This document shows positions 30,940 to 45,211 of a DNA stretch of 64,000 nucleotides, one piece after another. The DNA comes from Acidimicrobiaceae bacterium (GTDB lineage: Bacteria; Actinomycetota; Acidimicrobiia; Acidimicrobiales; Ilumatobacteraceae): assembly GCA_020637235.1 (NCBI GenBank), contig JACJWG010000010.1, forward strand, positions 62,001-126,000. The letters are read 5' to 3'. The notes below the pieces were generated by a model. That model did no database searches and was not told the DNA's origin. It saw only the letters and a list, made by a program, of their open reading frames with translations. The position numbers were made by a program, and so were the translations under genes. How positions within the stretch are numbered: position 1 is the first letter of the stretch; every line of letters begins with the position of its first letter.

Positions 30940-32580
30940 TCAGCTCGGTGCGGTGCGCCGGCGACCGCGAGCTGGCGTCGGCTCGGCCGCAGCTGCGGCA
31001 GCCTTCGTGGTCCGACGCCCCGCTCGCTTGGCCGGCTCGGCCTCCGGTGCCGACTCGACCGCAGGTGCGGCAGCCTTCGTGGTCCGACGCCCCACCCGCT
31101 TCGCGGGCTCGGTTGCCGGTGCCGGCTCGACCGGAGCTGCAGCAGCTTTCGCGATCCGACGACCCGCCCGCTTGGCCGGCTCCGCCGTCGTGCTCTCGTC
31201 CGCGGTCGATGCGGACTTCGTCGCCTTCGTGGGCTTCGTCGCTTTCGCGGGTTTCGGAGACGCCTCCGACTCGGTGGTGGCCGCGTCGATGGCCTTGGTC
31301 GCCTTCGTGGCATTCGTGGCCTTGGCCGCCTTCGTGGCCTTCGTCGCCTTCGTTGCCTTCGTGACCTTGGCCGCCTTCGCGGCCTTGGCCGCCTTGGGGG
31401 CCTCGGTCGGTTCCACTGGTGGCGCCGGGGCGGGCTCGACGGCGGGCACGTCGAGGGGCAGCGGCTCGGGCACGGCCGTGTCGACGGTCGCCTTCGCCGC
31501 TCGCTTCCTCGTGCCCCGGCCGGAACGAGTGGACGTGGTCGGGGTGTCGGCCGGCTTCTCGATCGGTTCGGCCGGTGGCTTCACGGTGGCCATCCCGGCC
31601 ACGGCGAGATCGATGCTGCGACGCGCCGGGGCGAAGCTCTCCACCACCAGCGTGACGGCATCGCCGATCTTCATGTACTCACGGGCGCTGCGTGGCGCCG
31701 GGTCGGCCATCAGCCGCAGCGGCACGTAGCCCTTCACGTCGCCCACCCGGACGTACGCCCCGTGGGACGAGTAGCTCTCGACGATCGCGTTGACGCTGCT
31801 CCCGAGGGGATGATGCTCGACGAACGACAGGAAGGGCATCAGGTCGTTCACCGGATGACCGGCCTTCGGCGCCGCGGCCGCCACCGTGGCGGCCGGCTTC
31901 TGTGGCGTGGCGGCGGGTGTCGACGCCACGTCGGCAGCGGGCGGCGGGGCGACGTCGTGTGCCCGAGCCACGCGGGCTCCGGGCGGCGGGGCCTTCGGCA
32001 CCGGCATCGGCTGGCTCGCCTCGGGTGATCCGATCCGGGCGGTGCCGCGGCCGTCGCGCGTGCCCCGCCCGTCACGGCCGGTGCCCGTGTCGCCGGCCTG
32101 CTTCCGCTTGGCCTGCTTCATCGCGCTACGGCTGACGGGACCACGCACCGGGATGCGGGGCACGAACACCCACCCGATGTGCGGGACGGGCTTGCCACCG
32201 ATGAGTCGGCCCTCGTCGAACAGCCAGGCGTACTGACCGTGGAACTCCTGGAACGAGTCGTTGGTGAGGATGGTGGCGTTCACCTTGTTCGCGATCGACA
32301 GCACGAAGGCATCGCCGCGCCCGACGGCGCCCGCCGGTGGGGCGACGAGCTCGTTGTTGGCGACGGCCTCGTCGAACTCCTTCACCTCCTTCGAGTCGAT
32401 GCGGTGTCCGAAGGTGGCGTCGACCACGACGGTGATGAGTGCTTCGGGGTGCTCGGCCATGAACGCCAGCACGGCCTCGTTGAGCTGGGCGAGGCTCGGC
32501 ATCGAGCGACCCTCGGTCGCGATGTTGGAGCCGTCGACGACGACGTGGTGAGGGGCGTGGTGTGCGCCGAGATGCGACAT
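30940..32580 (-). CDS. NYN/Zc3h12a-like RNase domain fused to S1 domain and Ala/Lys-rich tail
   Basis: 546 residues. Residues about 10-140 read HHVVVDGSNIA, VVVDATFGHR, GRGDAFVLSIANKVNATILTNDSFQEF, the pattern of NYN/Zc3h12a-type (PIN-like) RNases, with acidic residues D16, D54, D90 and D108 placed as in the metal site. Residues about 258-330 are an S1 RNA-binding domain (GSSVNAIVESYSSHGAYVRVGDVKGYVPL). From about 390 a tail of KATKATKATK repeats is followed by three 24-residue repeats around AEPAKRAGRRTTKAAA, resembling histone H1-like tails that bind nucleic acid. I infer an RNA-cleaving or RNA-binding protein; activity is untested. The ATG lacks a visible leaderless hexamer. Confidence 0.82.
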   Translation of the reverse strand: MSHLGAHHAPHHVVVDGSNIATEGRSMPSLAQLNEAVLAFMAEHPEALITVVVDATFGHRIDSKEVKEFDEAVANNELVAPPAGAVGRGDAFVLSIANKVNATILTNDSFQEFHGQYAWLFDEGRLIGGKPVPHIGWVFVPRIPVRGPVSRSAMKQAKRKQAGDTGTGRDGRGTRDGRGTARIGSPEASQPMPVPKAPPPGARVARAHDVAPPPAADVASTPAATPQKPAATVAAAAPKAGHPVNDLMPFLSFVEHHPLGSSVNAIVESYSSHGAYVRVGDVKGYVPLRLMADPAPRSAREYMKIGDAVTLVVESFAPARRSIDLAVAGMATVKPPAEPIEKPADTPTTSTRSGRGTRKRAAKATVDTAVPEPLPLDVPAVEPAPAPPVEPTEAPKAAKAAKAAKVTKATKATKATKAAKATNATKATKAIDAATTESEASPKPAKATKPTKATKSASTADESTTAEPAKRAGRRIAKAAAAPVEPAPATEPAKRVGRRTTKAAAPAVESAPEAEPAKRAGRRTTKAAAAAAEPTPARGRRRTAPS

Positions 32581-32633
32581 ATCGGGGCCAAGTCAACCAC
32601 GACGACGACCCGAACGGCCGGATGCCCCGTCGC

Positions 32634-32639
32634 TACCAT
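32634..32639 (+). promoter_or_regulatory. -10 hexamer TACCAT before the HAD hydrolase gene
   Basis: TACCAT lies eight bases before the GTG at 32648, suggesting a one- or two-base leader. Confidence 0.45.
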
Positions 32640-32647
32640 CGCCGTTC

Positions 32648-33295
32648 GTGCCCTCCTCCGAGTCCCCCATCAGCGCCGTCCTCTGGGACTTCGGCGGCGT
32701 CATCCTCTCGAGCCCGTTCGAGGCGTTCAACCACTACGAGCGGAACCACCACCTGCCGCCGGACTTCATCCGTGGGGTGAACGCCACCAACCCACACGAC
32801 AACGCGTGGGCGCGCCTCGAGCGCAGCGACATCACCGCCGCCGAGTTCGACGTCGAGTTCGCGGCCGAGAGCGAGGCGCTCGGTCATCGCGTCCCCGGCG
32901 CGGACGTGCTGGCGCTCTTGAGCGGCGAGGTGCGTCCCGAGATGCTGCGTGCCCTCGATCGTGTGATCGACGCCGGCTACCGCACGGCCTGCCTCACCAA
33001 CAACGTGAGCGGCGAACACGCGTCGTCGGAGCGGGGCGAGACGATCGCAGGGATCATGGCGCGTTTCGACCACGTGGTCGAGAGCAGCAAGGTCGGCTGC
33101 CGCAAACCCGAGCCGCGCTTCTACGAGATCGCCTGCGAACTGCTCGGGGTCACCCCGACCGAGTGTGTGTTCCTCGACGACCTCGGCATCAACCTCAAGC
33201 CGGCCGCGGCCATGGGCATGCGCACGGTCAAGGTGCTCGCCGCCGATCAGGCGATCGCCGAACTCTCGGCGATCCTCGCACTCGACCTCACCTGA
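32648..33295 (+). CDS. HAD-superfamily hydrolase, subfamily IA
   Basis: 215 residues. Motif I is LWDFGGVIL (Asp nucleophile; the second Asp is replaced by Gly, as in epoxide-hydrolase-N-like and some haloacid members), motif II LTNNVSG, motif III SKVGCRKPEPRFYE and motif IV FLDDLGIN. The cap is helical, between motifs I and II. The missing second Asp makes ordinary phosphatase action uncertain. Starts at GTG, divergent from the NYN-S1 gene; convergent with kgd. Confidence 0.86.
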   Translation: MPSSESPISAVLWDFGGVILSSPFEAFNHYERNHHLPPDFIRGVNATNPHDNAWARLERSDITAAEFDVEFAAESEALGHRVPGADVLALLSGEVRPEMLRALDRVIDAGYRTACLTNNVSGEHASSERGETIAGIMARFDHVVESSKVGCRKPEPRFYEIACELLGVTPTECVFLDDLGINLKPAAAMGMRTVKVLAADQAIAELSAILALDLT

Positions 33296-33315
33296 CCGAT
33301 CGGCCTCCTCGGCCG

Positions 33316-33352
33316 CTGATCCGGCCGCGAGGCCATCCGAGGTCGCGGCCGA

Positions 33353-33356
<4 letters not shown>
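33316..33356. terminator. Hairpin shared by the converging HAD and kgd genes
   Basis: GGCCGCGA (33323-33330) pairs with TCGCGGCC (33343-33350), and the outer CTGAT/ATCAG parts extend the stem with one bulged C. The right arm runs over the kgd stop codon. Confidence 0.5.
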
Positions 33357-37087
<3,731 letters not shown>

Positions 37088-37160
37088 CGTGTTCGATGGT
37101 ACCCGTCGGCCCCCGGCCCGCTCGTGTGGTGAGACCGTTCTTTTCCGAAGCGCGTCCTTG

Positions 37161-37166
37161 TACTAT
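37161..37166 (+). promoter_or_regulatory. -10 hexamer TACTAT before the cupredoxin gene
   Basis: TACTAT is followed by seven bases and the ATG at 37174, which implies a leaderless or one-base-leader mRNA. Confidence 0.6.
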
Positions 37167-37173
37167 TCAGGCC

Positions 37174-37575
37174 ATGACCGTCGGCAGCTCCCACGTGTTC
37201 CGTCCCTTCGTCCTCGCCGGCGTGGTCGCCGCCTCCGCCGTCGGGCTCGCCGCGTGCGGCGGCGACGACGGCGGCTCCAGCGGCACGACGCTGCCCGCGG
37301 ATCTCACCGTGCGAGCCGTCGACGGACTGCGGTGGGACGCCGAGTCGTACACCGCCACGGCCGGCGACGTCGTCATCGCCGTGGAGAACGACTCGAGCCT
37401 GCCCCACAACCTGCACATCGTCGCCGCCGACGGCACCGAGTTGCCCCAGGTGTTCGACATCCCGTCGCGCGGCGACGTCGAGTCGGGCACGGTCACGTTG
37501 TCGGCGGGCGCCTACACCTTGATCTGCACGATCCCGGGGCACGCCAACATGCGCTCCGATCTCACGGTCAGCTGA
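37174..37575 (+). CDS. Cupredoxin-domain lipoprotein
   Basis: 133 residues. Signal peptide with hydrophobic FVLAGVVAASAVGLAAC and lipobox LAAC, then GGDDGGSSG spacer and a plastocyanin-like cupredoxin domain. Copper ligands: His in LPHNLHIV, Cys in LICTIPGHANM, with the following His and Met, the type 1 (blue) copper set H-C-H-M. Lipid-anchored electron carrier or copper holder at the cell surface. The ATG at 37174 is preferred because earlier codons lie upstream of the -10 and read as arginine/serine junk. Divergent from kgd. Confidence 0.93.
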   Translation: MTVGSSHVFRPFVLAGVVAASAVGLAACGGDDGGSSGTTLPADLTVRAVDGLRWDAESYTATAGDVVIAVENDSSLPHNLHIVAADGTELPQVFDIPSRGDVESGTVTLSAGAYTLICTIPGHANMRSDLTVS

Positions 37576-37624
37576 TCCCTCCGCCCGGCCGGCGCACACC
37601 GACCCCATCCGCAACGGCCCCACA

Positions 37625-37664
37625 CGCGACACGGCCCGGTCCTTTCGGACCGGGCCGTGTCGCG
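37625..37664. terminator. Perfect 18-bp bidirectional terminator
   Basis: CGCGACACGGCCCGGTCC and its inverse complement, with a TTTC loop, between the converging cupredoxin and PuuD-like genes. Confidence 0.85.
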
Positions 37665-37697
37665 TCCGAAGACACCTGCCACGTCGCGTCGGAACGA

Positions 37698-38465
37698 CTA
37701 GAACTTGAAGAAGATCTCCGTCAGGATCAGGAAGATCACCCACAGACCGAACGCGGCCACCAGCGGGTTCCGCACACCGGGACCGTCGTACAGGATGTTG
37801 AGTCCCTTGTTCGGCTGGGTCTTCCACGGCATGAGGCCGAGGGCGTTCGCCTCGAGCACACCGATCAGCACGAGCGTGATCAGCCAGAAGGCGCCCATCG
37901 CGCCCCCGCCGAGCTCGGCGCCCTGGGTGAGGCCGTGGCCCTTGTAGACCATGAAGAACAACATCGACACCGAGAAGATGGTGTTCTGACGGCTGGCCAT
38001 GAGCGCCTTGCGACCGGCAGCGGCCGCGTTGGGGTCGGCCTCGCCGCCGGCCAGGAGGTTGGCGGCGTTGGCCAGCACGACCTTCTGATTCCGCCAGATG
38101 ACGCCCCACACGTTGAGCATCATGATCGTGCCGAGCAGCATGCCGACGCTGATGCCGATGCCACCAGCCGACTTGCCGAAGCCGTCGTAGAAGTAGTTCT
38201 CGGTGACGACCGTGATGAGGATGCCGGTGACGAACGTGCTGAAGGCCGCCCACCGGAACCACCACAGCGCCTTGCGGGCCACCTTGTCGATCGCGATGTT
38301 GCGGGCCTTGGCCTCGTCCCCGAACGCCGCAAAAGCCGGCACCTGCACGAAGTTGAAGTAGTACAGCAGGCCGATCCACATGATCCCGACGAGGATGTGC
38401 AGCCACCGGAACCCGAAGGTCCCGAGACCGTTGCGACTGAAGAACCCCAGATACTCTGCGAGCAC
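37698..38465 (-). CDS. PuuD-like (urate hydroxylase N-terminal) membrane protein
   Basis: 255 residues with about seven membrane helices. FRWLHILVGIMWIGLLYYFNFVQVPAFAAF and NVWGVIWRNQKVVLANAANL are the marks of the PuuD/urate-oxidase N-terminal membrane family. Full-length PuuD has a cytochrome c domain at the end for urate oxidation; here it is absent, so urate oxidation is not certain and the family is often just a heme or electron-transfer membrane protein. GTG 38465 is chosen because GAGGGGGG stands eight or so bases upstream; the longer reading is arginine-rich. Confidence 0.82.
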   Translation of the reverse strand: MLAEYLGFFSRNGLGTFGFRWLHILVGIMWIGLLYYFNFVQVPAFAAFGDEAKARNIAIDKVARKALWWFRWAAFSTFVTGILITVVTENYFYDGFGKSAGGIGISVGMLLGTIMMLNVWGVIWRNQKVVLANAANLLAGGEADPNAAAAGRKALMASRQNTIFSVSMLFFMVYKGHGLTQGAELGGGAMGAFWLITLVLIGVLEANALGLMPWKTQPNKGLNILYDGPGVRNPLVAAFGLWVIFLILTEIFFKF

Positions 38466-38598
38466 TTTCCGTACCCCCCTCTTGTGAAAATCCGACGGGC
38501 CGCGAACGTAGCATCGCCGCCGACGGCCCCGCGCCATTCGGCACCCAACTGCAACACGGGCAGCGCCGCACCAGCTGCCAGTAGCCTGGATCCCCGTC

Positions 38599-40275
<1,677 letters not shown>

Positions 40276-40280
40276 CCTCG

Positions 40281-40306
40281 GACGATCACCCCGGAGGGTG
40301 GTCGTC
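40281..40306 (+). terminator. Terminator after ettA
   Basis: GACGATCACCC / GGGTGGTCGTC, an 11-base stem with one G-U pair and a CGGA loop, five bases after the stop codon. Confidence 0.7.
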
Positions 40307-40359
40307 AAGAAGCCGTCAACCGCGTGCCTCGGCGTGGGCGCCCCGGACGATCTCGCACG

Positions 40360-43300
40360 ATGGGAGCACCCGCGCTCGACGACGATGCCCGACCGCGCCG
40401 CGGCCCACGTGGCGTGCGGTCGCTGGCCGGTCGCCTCGTGCTGCTGCTCGCCATCCCGCTCCTCGCCGCCCAGTCGCTCGCCCTGTTCACCCTGCAGGAT
40501 CGGCACCGCACCGCCGACGAGGCACGGATGCTGGCCGACCGCATCGAGTTCGTGGGCGACATCGGGCTGATGTTCGCGCCCGTGGCGCTCGAGACCGTGG
40601 CGTCGACCGGGCTGGTGCAGGTGGACGCAATGGGCGTGGATCGCGAGATCGTGCGCGAGGTGACGAACATCGACTACGAATCGTTCCTCGACACCGCTCG
40701 CGTCCAACTCGACGACGCACTCGACCACCTGGTCGAGCGGTTCGCGGATCGCCGGCTCCCGAGCGGGCGGCGGCTCGGCGACGAGGTCGCGTCGGTGCGC
40801 GCCGGGCTCGTGACCATGCGAGCGGCGCTCGACGCGCGGACGGCCGACATCGACAGCGTCGATCGGGCGATGTCCCAACTCGACCAGCTGATGACCGAGT
40901 TGCTCGTCGTGGCCGACGAGCTGCACGGATCCTCGTCGAGCAACAGCGGACTCGGTGCGATCTCCGAGCACGTGTCGCACCTGTTGTCGCTCACGGCGGT
41001 GCTGTCGGACGAGACCGAGATCCGTGCCGACGTGCTCGGCCCGTCGGCCAGCGACGACTCGACGACGGAGATCCTGCTCGCGATGGGAGCGGCCGACGCG
41101 ATCGTCGACCAGTACACGTCGCAACTCGGCGACGACGACGAACACCGCTGGCGACCCATGCTCGAACGGCTCGACCGGTCGAACGCCCGTCGAGGCGAGG
41201 TGATCGAACTCGCCGAGGTGCGCTCGGCATCGGTGGTGCCCGGTGCGCCCAACGTGCTCCTCACCGATCCCGTGCTCATCCGCCAGGTCGCCGAACTCCT
41301 GCGGATCGGGTTCGAGGACCTCGGCGCGCTCGGCGAGTACACGGCCAGCGAGCTCGCACGCTACGTCGAGCAGGCCGACGCCGTGGCTGCGGCGGCCGAC
41401 GACGAGGTGCGGTTCTGGACCGGGATCATCGTCGTCGTCACGCTGGCGAGCGTCGGGTTCCTGATCCTCATCGCGGTCGGCACCTCGCGACCGCTCGCCA
41501 AGCTCACCGCTCGTGCGCTCGACCTGAGCGAGGGAGTCGTCGACCCACGACCCCTCCGGCTGAGCGGCCCGTCCGACGTGCGTGCCGTGATGGCGACGTT
41601 CAACACCGTCACCCGCGTGCTCGCCTCGTTCGAGCGCCAGATGCGCCGCCTCGGCTCGGGCGACGACCTGCGCAGCATCGACTCCGATGCGGTGCCGGGC
41701 ACCCTCGGCGAGTCGTTGCGCGCACAGGTCACCCACGTCGCCGAGATGACACAGCGACTGCGCGAGAGCGAGGCGTTCGCCCGGGCGGTCATCGAGACGG
41801 CAGCGGACGCGATCTGGACGATCGATCCGCACGGGCGGATCCTGTCGGCCAACGACACCGCGGAGGCGATCCTGGGGCTCGGTGAACGCGAACAGGTGGG
41901 ACGGTCGCTGTTCCGGCTCGTCGGCGCCGCCAACGGCCTGCTCGATCTCGCGGGTGAGGCGGAGATCACCCGACCGGACGGGTCGACGGTCGACGTGCTC
42001 ATCTCCCACAGCGAGGTCCGCGTGGCGAGCGAGCCGATCCACACCGTGTTCGCCCGCGACATCTCCGATCGCAAGCGGTTCGAGCAGCAGCTCGCCCAGC
42101 AGGCTCGCCACGACCTGCTCACGCACCTGCCCAACCGGCTCGCCGCACTGGAGCACCTGGAGAAGGTCGTCGGCCGGCTCGAGCGCCACTCGGGCTCGGT
42201 GGCGGTGCTGTTCGTCGACCTCGACGGCTTCAAGTCGGTGAACGACAGCTGCGGCCATGCGAGCGGCGACCGCCTGCTGCACGAGGTCGGCCGGCGGCTG
42301 CACCGCTCGGTGCGAGCGCTCGAATTCGTCGCTCGTCTCGGCGGTGACGAGTTCCTCGTCGTGTGCGAGGGGCTCGACGCCGAGCAGGGCGCCGCACTCG
42401 CCGAGCGCTTGATCGGCGAGATCGCGCAGCCCTACGAGTCCGACGGCGAGCTGTTCAGCATCTCCGCCAGCGTCGGCATCGCCGTGGCCGAGGGTCCGGC
42501 GTCGATCGACGCCCTCGAGCTGATTCGCGAAGCCGACGTCGCGGTGTACCACGCGAAGGAACGTGGCCGGGCGCGTGTGGTGATCTTCGACGAGACCCTG
42601 CAGGAAGCGGTGGAGGCCACGGCGGAGATCGAGCTCGCGCTGCGACGCGCCATCGGGGCGGGCGAACTGGTGCTCCACCACCAGCCGGTGCTCGACCTCG
42701 CGACCGGCCGTCCGTGGGGCACCGAGGCGCTCGTGCGCTGGAACCGACCGGGGCACGGCCTGCTCGCACCGGATCGGTTCGTGCCCGTGGCCGAACGGAG
42801 CTCACTGGTGATCGACCTCGGCCGCTGGGTGCTCCACGACGCGTGCCGCACCTTGGCGTCGTGGCAGCAGGACCCAGGTCGGCGAGATCTCCACGTCGCC
42901 GTGAACGTGTCGGGCCGGCACCTGGTGGACGGCAACCTCGTGCACGACGTCGACGAGGTGATCGCAGCGACCGGCATCGACCCGTGCGGCCTCGAGCTCG
43001 AGCTCACCGAGACACACCTGCTGGCCGACTTCGAACGCGCCAACGAGGTGCTCACCGAACTGCGTCGACGCGGCATCACGATCGCCGTCGACGACTTCGG
43101 CACCGGGTACTCGTCGATGGGCTATCTGCGCCAGCTGGAGATCGACACGCTGAAGATCGACCGGATGTTCATCGCTCGAGTGAACGACGCGGGCTACGAC
43201 CGCACCATCGTCGAGGTGCTGGTGCAGCTCGGGTTGACGCTCGGGCTCGGCATCGTCGCCGAAGGGGTGGAGACACCGGAGCAGCTCGACTTCCTGCGCG

Positions 43301-43422
43301 GCCGGCGTTGCAGCCGCGCGCAGGGCTTCCACATCGCGCGGCCGATGCCGGTGGACGACCTGGACCAGTGGCTCGCCGAACGCGAGCTCGCGCCCACGGG
43401 CGCCCGAGCGGCCGACGGCTGA
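40360..43422 (+). CDS. Membrane sensor with HAMP, PAS, GGDEF and EAL domains
   Basis: 1020 residues. A membrane helix near residues 23-45, an extracellular, helix-rich sensor region of about 310 residues, a second helix near 356-378, HAMP, PAS (AIWTIDPHGRILSANDTAEAILG), GGDEF (RLGGDEF) and EAL (GTEALVRWNRP, TETHLLAD, DDFGTGYSSMGYL, AEGVETPEQ). Both catalytic motifs are intact. The inhibition site reads RALE instead of RxxD, so product inhibition may be weakened. ATG 40360 is used; an earlier ATG (40324) is possible. No cognate partner is nearby. Confidence 0.9.
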   Translation: MGAPALDDDARPRRGPRGVRSLAGRLVLLLAIPLLAAQSLALFTLQDRHRTADEARMLADRIEFVGDIGLMFAPVALETVASTGLVQVDAMGVDREIVREVTNIDYESFLDTARVQLDDALDHLVERFADRRLPSGRRLGDEVASVRAGLVTMRAALDARTADIDSVDRAMSQLDQLMTELLVVADELHGSSSSNSGLGAISEHVSHLLSLTAVLSDETEIRADVLGPSASDDSTTEILLAMGAADAIVDQYTSQLGDDDEHRWRPMLERLDRSNARRGEVIELAEVRSASVVPGAPNVLLTDPVLIRQVAELLRIGFEDLGALGEYTASELARYVEQADAVAAAADDEVRFWTGIIVVVTLASVGFLILIAVGTSRPLAKLTARALDLSEGVVDPRPLRLSGPSDVRAVMATFNTVTRVLASFERQMRRLGSGDDLRSIDSDAVPGTLGESLRAQVTHVAEMTQRLRESEAFARAVIETAADAIWTIDPHGRILSANDTAEAILGLGEREQVGRSLFRLVGAANGLLDLAGEAEITRPDGSTVDVLISHSEVRVASEPIHTVFARDISDRKRFEQQLAQQARHDLLTHLPNRLAALEHLEKVVGRLERHSGSVAVLFVDLDGFKSVNDSCGHASGDRLLHEVGRRLHRSVRALEFVARLGGDEFLVVCEGLDAEQGAALAERLIGEIAQPYESDGELFSISASVGIAVAEGPASIDALELIREADVAVYHAKERGRARVVIFDETLQEAVEATAEIELALRRAIGAGELVLHHQPVLDLATGRPWGTEALVRWNRPGHGLLAPDRFVPVAERSSLVIDLGRWVLHDACRTLASWQQDPGRRDLHVAVNVSGRHLVDGNLVHDVDEVIAATGIDPCGLELELTETHLLADFERANEVLTELRRRGITIAVDDFGTGYSSMGYLRQLEIDTLKIDRMFIARVNDAGYDRTIVEVLVQLGLTLGLGIVAEGVETPEQLDFLRGRRCSRAQGFHIARPMPVDDLDQWLAERELAPTGARAADG

Positions 43423-43490
43423 TCGGCGGTCCCGGCCGCACGCACGATGCCGGGTTCGGGCCGAAGCGGCCCCGGCCGGGCCGCGTGGTG

Positions 43491-43496
43491 CACAAT
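43491..43496 (+). promoter_or_regulatory. -10 hexamer CACAAT, leaderless start of cysQ
   Basis: CACAAT, six bases, GTG at 43503; the manA gene has the same hexamer at the same distance. Confidence 0.5.
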
Positions 43497-43502
43497 GGCG
43501 GT

Positions 43503-44276
43503 GTGGCCACCTCCGACGCGGTCCCCGACGCGCACCTGGCGGCCCAGCTGGCCACCGAAGCCGGGCATCTGCTGTTGCAGGTGCGCGAACAACTGATCGC
43601 CGAGGGCGCACACTCCTGGCAGATCATGGACACCGGCGACATCGCGAGCCACCGCTACCTCGTGCAGGCGCTGCACGACGCCCGGCCGGACGACGCCGTG
43701 TTGTCGGAGGAGGGCACCGAGGACCCCCGCCGATTCACCGCCGATCGGGTGTGGATCGTCGACCCGCTCGACGGCACCAACGAGTTCGGCGAACCGGGAC
43801 GCAGCGATTGGGCCGTGCACGTGGCGCTGTGGGAACGAGGCGATCTGGTGGCCGGCGCGGTGGCGTTGCCCGCACACGGTGTCACCTTCGGCACCGATCC
43901 GGCGTTTCCCCTTCCGGCGAGCACGCGCAGCCAACCGCGGCTCATCACCTCGCGCAACCGGGCGCCGTATGCCGCCGTGCGGGTGGCCAACGCGCTCGGC
44001 TGCGATGCCGTGCGGCTCGGTTCGGCGGGCGCGAAGGCGATGGCGGTGGTGATCGGCGAGGCCGACATCTACGTGCACGACGGCGGCATGTACCAGTGGG
44101 ACTCGGCGGCGCCGGCTGCCGTGGCCCTGGCGGCCGGGTTGCACGCCAGCCGCATCGACGGCACACCACTCGTGTACAACGCCCGCGATCCCTGGCTGCC
44201 CGACCTGTTGATCTGCCGGCCCGAGCTGGCCGACGCCGTACTCGACGCCATCTGGGGCGAGCGGAGACGGGCATGA
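43503..44276 (+). CDS. cysQ: 3'(2'),5'-bisphosphate nucleotidase CysQ (inositol-monophosphatase family)
   Basis: 257 residues. SEEGTEDPRRF, WIVDPLDGTNEFGEPGRSDWAVHVALW and MYQWDSAAPAAVALAAGLHASRIDG are the metal-binding motifs (E, DPLDGT, WDSAAP), and the whole matches the mycobacterial CysQ layout. It removes a phosphate from PAP/PAPS, keeping sulfate assimilation and phosphate balance. The start is GTG 43503 by the leaderless rule and by similarity. It overlaps the enoyl-CoA hydratase ATG by 4 bases. Confidence 0.92.
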   Translation: MATSDAVPDAHLAAQLATEAGHLLLQVREQLIAEGAHSWQIMDTGDIASHRYLVQALHDARPDDAVLSEEGTEDPRRFTADRVWIVDPLDGTNEFGEPGRSDWAVHVALWERGDLVAGAVALPAHGVTFGTDPAFPLPASTRSQPRLITSRNRAPYAAVRVANALGCDAVRLGSAGAKAMAVVIGEADIYVHDGGMYQWDSAAPAAVALAAGLHASRIDGTPLVYNARDPWLPDLLICRPELADAVLDAIWGERRRA

Positions 44277-45127
44277 CCGACGCCGGGACGGGGGCGACGC
44301 TCGACGAGTCGGTGCTCACGGCGACGCGCATCGAGATCGACGGCGCCGTGGCCACGGTGTGGCTGCATCGCCCGCACCGCCACAACGCCTGGACGGGCCG
44401 GATGCACGGGGAGTACCGGCGCATCCTCGCCCATCTCGACGCCCGACCCGACGTGCGCGTCGTGGTCGTCACCGGTACCCCGCCCGCGTTCTGCGTCGGT
44501 GGCGACGCCGATGCACTGCAGGGTCATGTCGAGCGCGGCGCCTACGACGGAGGTGTCGCCGACGACGTGCCGCTCCCCGGCTACGGCGTGCGATCCGAGT
44601 GGGATGCCGACTTCGCGTTCCAGTTCGCGCTGCGCGTGCCGGTGATCGCTGCCGTGAACGGTGCGACCGCGGGCGTGGGGCTGGCGCTCGCGATGTTCTG
44701 CGACCTGCGGTACGGCGCTGCGAACGCGAAGTGCACCACGGCGGCGCCGAAGCTCGGGCTCCCCGCCGAGTACGGGATGAGCTGGCAGCTGCCGCGCCTC
44801 GTCGGCGTCACCCGGGCGGCCGATCTGCTGCTCACCGGCCGGGTGTTCACGCCGGCGGCGACCGAGTCGTGGGGGTTGTGGAACGGGGTGGCCGCTGACG
44901 GCGAGGACGCGCTGGCGATGGCGTACGAGACGGCCCGCCACCTGGCGACCGGCGTCGGCCCCCACGCGCTCGCCGTCACCAAACGCCAGATCCACGCCGA
45001 TCTGCTGCACCACGATCCGGCGGCGTCGATCCGTGAGGCACAGCGTCTGCTGGCCGAGGCGATGACCACCGAGGAGTACCGCGAGGGCGTCGCCGCCCTC
45101 CGAGCGAAACGGCCCCCTCGGTTCTGA
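44273..45127 (+). CDS. Enoyl-CoA hydratase/isomerase-family protein
   Basis: 284 residues. VATVWLHRPHRHNAWTGRMH, PAFCVGGDADAL, PVIAAVNGATAGVGLALAMFCDLRYGA and PKLGLPAEYGMSWQLPRLVG are the crotonase-fold motifs, the last carrying one catalytic Glu. It may be a beta-oxidation hydratase; the exact acyl-CoA is unknown. ATG overlaps the cysQ stop (ATGA), suggesting cotranslation, though the two functions have no obvious link. Confidence 0.88.
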   Translation: MTDAGTGATLDESVLTATRIEIDGAVATVWLHRPHRHNAWTGRMHGEYRRILAHLDARPDVRVVVVTGTPPAFCVGGDADALQGHVERGAYDGGVADDVPLPGYGVRSEWDADFAFQFALRVPVIAAVNGATAGVGLALAMFCDLRYGAANAKCTTAAPKLGLPAEYGMSWQLPRLVGVTRAADLLLTGRVFTPAATESWGLWNGVAADGEDALAMAYETARHLATGVGPHALAVTKRQIHADLLHHDPAASIREAQRLLAEAMTTEEYREGVAALRAKRPPRF

Positions 45128-45211
45128 CGCGTCCGCCACGTGACGGCCGACACGGCGACGCCTAGGCTGGGCCGACCGCCGACGGAGCAGCGTCGAAGGG
45201 AGCCTCACACC

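Noticed and set aside
30635..31729. Plus-strand frame with VAFVAFVALAAF repeats
   Set aside because: It is the antisense of the KAT-repeat tail of the NYN-S1 gene and of the 72-bp repeats; no other sign of coding.
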